A DNA stretch of 9,377 nt from the NCBI GenBank assembly GCA_964569095.1, contig CAZMTB010000120.1, positions 1 through 9,377 of the forward strand, written 5' to 3'. The stretch is from JALWSI01 sp964569095 [NCBI: uncultured Aquificales bacterium] (lineage in GTDB: Bacteria; Thermosulfidibacterota; Thermosulfidibacteria; Thermosulfidibacterales). Positions within the stretch are counted from its first letter, which is position 1; every line of letters begins with the position of its first letter. Positions 6,925 through 9,377 of this stretch are shown one piece after another. A program made the translations under genes and the position numbers. The notes below the pieces were generated by a model. That model was not told where the DNA came from and did no database searches. It worked only from the letters and a program-made list of their open reading frames with translations.

Positions 6925-6945
6925 CCTGCTCCTGCCGTGTAAAGG

Positions 6946-9144
6946 TCACCTGCCGTGTCGGTTGCGGTCGTCCCTCCTGGGGCGACGGTCTCCCCTATCG
7001 TCACGACGCCCGTGGCCCCGTGGACCAGAGCTCCGTGGGGGCCTGGTCTCCTTCTCGGGGGCATCCTGGGGAAAGATGGGCGTCAAACCCCGCCGGGTTA
7101 GCTTTATTCTTCCCATCTCGTCTATCCCCATGATCTTCACCGTCACCTGGTCGCCAAGGCCAAAGTGCTCCCTTATGTCTCTCACCCGGTCTGCGCTGAC
7201 CTGCGAGATGTGGAGCAGGCCGTCTTTACCTGGAGAGAGCTCCACGAACACCCCGTAGTCCTCGATGCGGTTCACCACCCCGGTAACCACGTCGCCCTCT
7301 TCAAAGTCTCGCACGAGGTTCTCTATTATGGCCTTGGCCTTCTCCACCGCCTCCATGTCCACGGCGGCAATGGCCACCCTGCCCGCGTCGTCTATCTCTA
7401 TCTTTGCGCCCGTCTGCTCGGTTATTCCCCTGATGGTCTTTCCGCCTGGGCCTATTACGTCCCGTATCTTCTCCTTGTCTATCTGGATGGTCACGATGCG
7501 GGGGGCGTAGGGAGAGATGTCCTCACGGGGACGATCAAGGGCCTCCTTCATCTTGCCCAGTATGAACATGCGCCCCTCATGGGCCTGCATGAGGGCCTCC
7601 CTCATGATCTCCTGGGTGATCCCCCCCACCTTTATGTCCATCTGAAGGGCGGTTATGCCCTTTTCGGTTCCTGCCACCTTGAAGTCCATGTCTCCCAGGT
7701 GGTCCTCCATCCCCAATATGTCCGAAAGCACGGCGTACCGGTCACCCTCCAGGACCAGTCCCATGGCTATTCCGGCCACCGGGGCCGAGATGGGCACCCC
7801 GGCGTCCATCAGCGAGAGGGTTCCCCCGCATACCGTAGCCATGGAGGAGGAACCATTGGACTCAAGTATGTCCGACACCACCCTGATGGTGTAGGGAAAC
7901 TCCTCGGAGTTGTCGGGAATCACCGCCGACAACGCCTTCTCCGCCAGGTTACCGTGTCCAACCTCCCTGCGGGAGACCCCTCGTATGGGTCTCACCTCTC
8001 CCACCGAGAAGGGAGGGAAGTTGTAGTGGACCATGAAGGACTTGGAGTCTTCACCCACCAGGTTGTCCAGCATCTGCTCCTCCCCCGAGGTTCCCAGGGT
8101 GGTGGTCACCAATGCCTGGGTCTCACCCCTGGTGAAGAGGGCAGAGCCGTGTGCCCTGGGCAACACCCCCACCTCGCAGGTGATGGGGCGAATATCCTTC
8201 AGGCCCCTGCCGTCAACCCTCTTGCCCTCCTCCAGGATCATCTGGCGCAGCATCTCGCGCTCCACCTCGTGAAAGGCCTCCAGCAACGGCGAGGGATCCT
8301 CCTCCTCGGGAAGGTCCGCCACGAGCTCCTGGGCAAGGGCCTCCAAGGCCTCCTCCCTTGCCTTCTTCTCAACGGTGAGCATGGCCTCCCTCATGCGGGA
8401 ACCCATGGTCTCCACCACCTTATCCTTCAACTCCTGGGAGACATGGTGGGGCTCAAACTCCATCTTCTCCTTCGCCATATCGGCCATGAGCTCTTTCTGA
8501 AGGGCCACCACCTTCTTTATCTCCTCGTGGGCAAGGGCCAGGGCCTTCAACATATCCTCCTCCGAGAGCTCCCTGGCGTGGGACTCAACCATCACGATGG
8601 AGTCCTCCGTTCCCGCCACCACGAGGTTGAGCACCCCCTCTTCCACCTCCTCCAGGGTGGGGTTCACCACGAACTCGCCGTTCACCATTCCAATGCGCAC
8701 GGCCCCCACCGGACCAGCAAAGGGTATGGAAGAGAGGCAGAGCGCCGCCGAGGCACCAATAAGGGCAGGAACGTCTGCAAAGACCTGGCCGTCAGAGGAG
8801 ACCACCAAGGCGATCACCTGGACCTCGTTCTTGAAACCCTTTGGAAAGAGGGGCCTGATGGGCCGGTCGATCAACCTCGCAGAGAGGATCTCCTGGTCGG
8901 TGGGTCTCCCCTCCCTCTTGAAGAAGCCGCCAGGAATCTTTCCGGCAGCGTAGGCCCGTTCCCTGTACTCAACCACCAACGGGAAGAAGTCTATTCCCTC
9001 CCGAACCTCCTTCGAAGCATTGGCCGCAACCAGCACCGCGGTCTCGCCGTACTGCACGTACACCGCGCCGTCAGACTGCTTGGCAAGGCGGCCGGTCTCC
9101 AACAGAAGGGTTCTTCCCCCTATCTCAGTTGAAACTCTTTTCAT
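6946..9144 (-). CDS. pnp: polyribonucleotide nucleotidyltransferase (PNPase)
   Basis: A 732-residue 3'-5' phosphorolytic exoribonuclease that degrades RNA to nucleoside diphosphates and can also add heteropolymeric tails. Two RNase PH-like cores are present (~13-145 and ~310-545) with a helical region between. FFKREGRPTD lies at 74-83. The second core has the phosphate-binding SNGSSS run (429-434) and the metal-binding region GDMDFKVAGT (484-493). A KH domain (~552-610, IGPGGKTIRGI at 564-574) and an S1 domain (~617-684, GVFVELSPGKDGLLHISQ) bind RNA. The tail from ~700 is rich in Arg, Asp and Gly (RRDDRGDRRPRRDDRNRHGR). ATG 9144 has AAGGA nine nt upstream. The gene follows rpsO by 21 nt, the common bacterial order, and ends at a strong terminator. 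It avoids TTA, CTA and TCA codons almost completely. Confidence 0.98.
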   Translation of the reverse strand: MKRVSTEIGGRTLLLETGRLAKQSDGAVYVQYGETAVLVAANASKEVREGIDFFPLVVEYRERAYAAGKIPGGFFKREGRPTDQEILSARLIDRPIRPLFPKGFKNEVQVIALVVSSDGQVFADVPALIGASAALCLSSIPFAGPVGAVRIGMVNGEFVVNPTLEEVEEGVLNLVVAGTEDSIVMVESHARELSEEDMLKALALAHEEIKKVVALQKELMADMAKEKMEFEPHHVSQELKDKVVETMGSRMREAMLTVEKKAREEALEALAQELVADLPEEEDPSPLLEAFHEVEREMLRQMILEEGKRVDGRGLKDIRPITCEVGVLPRAHGSALFTRGETQALVTTTLGTSGEEQMLDNLVGEDSKSFMVHYNFPPFSVGEVRPIRGVSRREVGHGNLAEKALSAVIPDNSEEFPYTIRVVSDILESNGSSSMATVCGGTLSLMDAGVPISAPVAGIAMGLVLEGDRYAVLSDILGMEDHLGDMDFKVAGTEKGITALQMDIKVGGITQEIMREALMQAHEGRMFILGKMKEALDRPREDISPYAPRIVTIQIDKEKIRDVIGPGGKTIRGITEQTGAKIEIDDAGRVAIAAVDMEAVEKAKAIIENLVRDFEEGDVVTGVVNRIEDYGVFVELSPGKDGLLHISQVSADRVRDIREHFGLGDQVTVKIMGIDEMGRIKLTRRGLTPIFPQDAPEKETRPPRSSGPRGHGRRDDRGDRRPRRDDRNRHGR

Positions 9145-9165
9145 TCAGCCGTTTCCTTCTTTCTC

Positions 9166-9377
9166 TTATTTTCTCAATCCCAGCTGCTCTATCAGCCTGT
9201 AGTACCTCTCGCTGTCCTTCCGCCTCAGGTAGTTCAACAGCCTTCTGCGACGGCCGATCATCTTCAGCAAGCCACGCCTCGAGTTGAAGTCGTGCTTGTG
9301 GGTAGCAAAGTGCTGGGTAAGGTTTTGAATACGCTCCGTCAGTATCGCTATCTGCACCTCTGGAGACCCGGTGTCGT
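9166..9377 (-). CDS. rpsO: 30S ribosomal protein S15 (5' end outside window)
   Basis: The visible 69 C-terminal residues match S15, which binds 16S rRNA in the platform of the small subunit. They read [16 protein letters not shown], then [19 protein letters not shown], the basic [10 protein letters not shown] and finally [10 protein letters not shown]. About 20 N-terminal residues are missing because the gene runs off the right edge; the cut falls within the codon before DTGSPE. The stop is TAA (9168-9166). The gene is followed after 21 nt by pnp and probably shares a promoter outside the window. No terminator or long stem is visible between the two genes. Confidence 0.97.
   Translation of the reverse strand, partial: DTGSPEVQIAILTERIQNLTQHFATHKHDFNSRRGLLKMIGRRRRLLNYLRRKDSERYYRLIEQLGLRK

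Noticed and set aside
7165-9132. Long plus-strand open frame of 655 codons opposite pnp
   Set aside because: It is in codon register with pnp, is rich in His, Leu and Gly in a way typical of antisense translation, shows no family motif, and is explained by codon bias. pnp itself is certain.

Overview
The window is a compact housekeeping region of about 58% GC (estimated by eye). It probably comes from a thermophilic or thermotolerant diderm (two-membrane) bacterium. A diderm is suggested by a lipoprotein built like the LpoA family of penicillin-binding-protein activators, next to a membrane-anchored SPOR protein. Thermophily is suggested by charged, Glu/Lys/Arg-rich proteins and heavy use of AGG/AGA Arg and ATA Ile codons. 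The DHH-CBS-CCA fusion is known from Aquificota, deltaproteobacterial and related lineages. I cannot fix the phylum from the sequence alone.

Layout. Positions 1 to about 55 are the 3' end of a 5S rRNA on the plus strand, followed by a T-run. Converging on it from 2744 to 108 (minus strand) is a large gene fusing a DHH phosphoesterase, two CBS domains and a tRNA CCA-type nucleotidyltransferase. From about 2821 to 6816 four plus-strand genes form a tight apparent operon: a SPOR-domain membrane protein, an LpoA-like TPR plus periplasmic-binding lipoprotein, galU and queA. Spacings are a 32-nt overlap, a 12-nt gap and a 1-nt overlap. Converging from the right on the minus strand is rpsO (5' end cut by the window edge) followed after 21 nt by pnp, which ends in a strong intrinsic terminator at 6892-6924.

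Functionally, much of the window concerns RNA: 5S rRNA, tRNA 3'-end maintenance with a possible short-RNA phosphoesterase, queuosine synthesis, ribosomal protein S15 and PNPase. The first half of the plus-strand operon concerns the cell envelope: two likely peptidoglycan-associated proteins, then GalU supplying UDP-glucose. I see no mobile elements, CRISPR arrays, tRNAs, prophage or defence genes. No clearly new system is visible. The points most worth a second look are the tripartite CCA fusion and its possibly leaderless start, the SPOR/LpoA-like pair, and two unusual residues in QueA.
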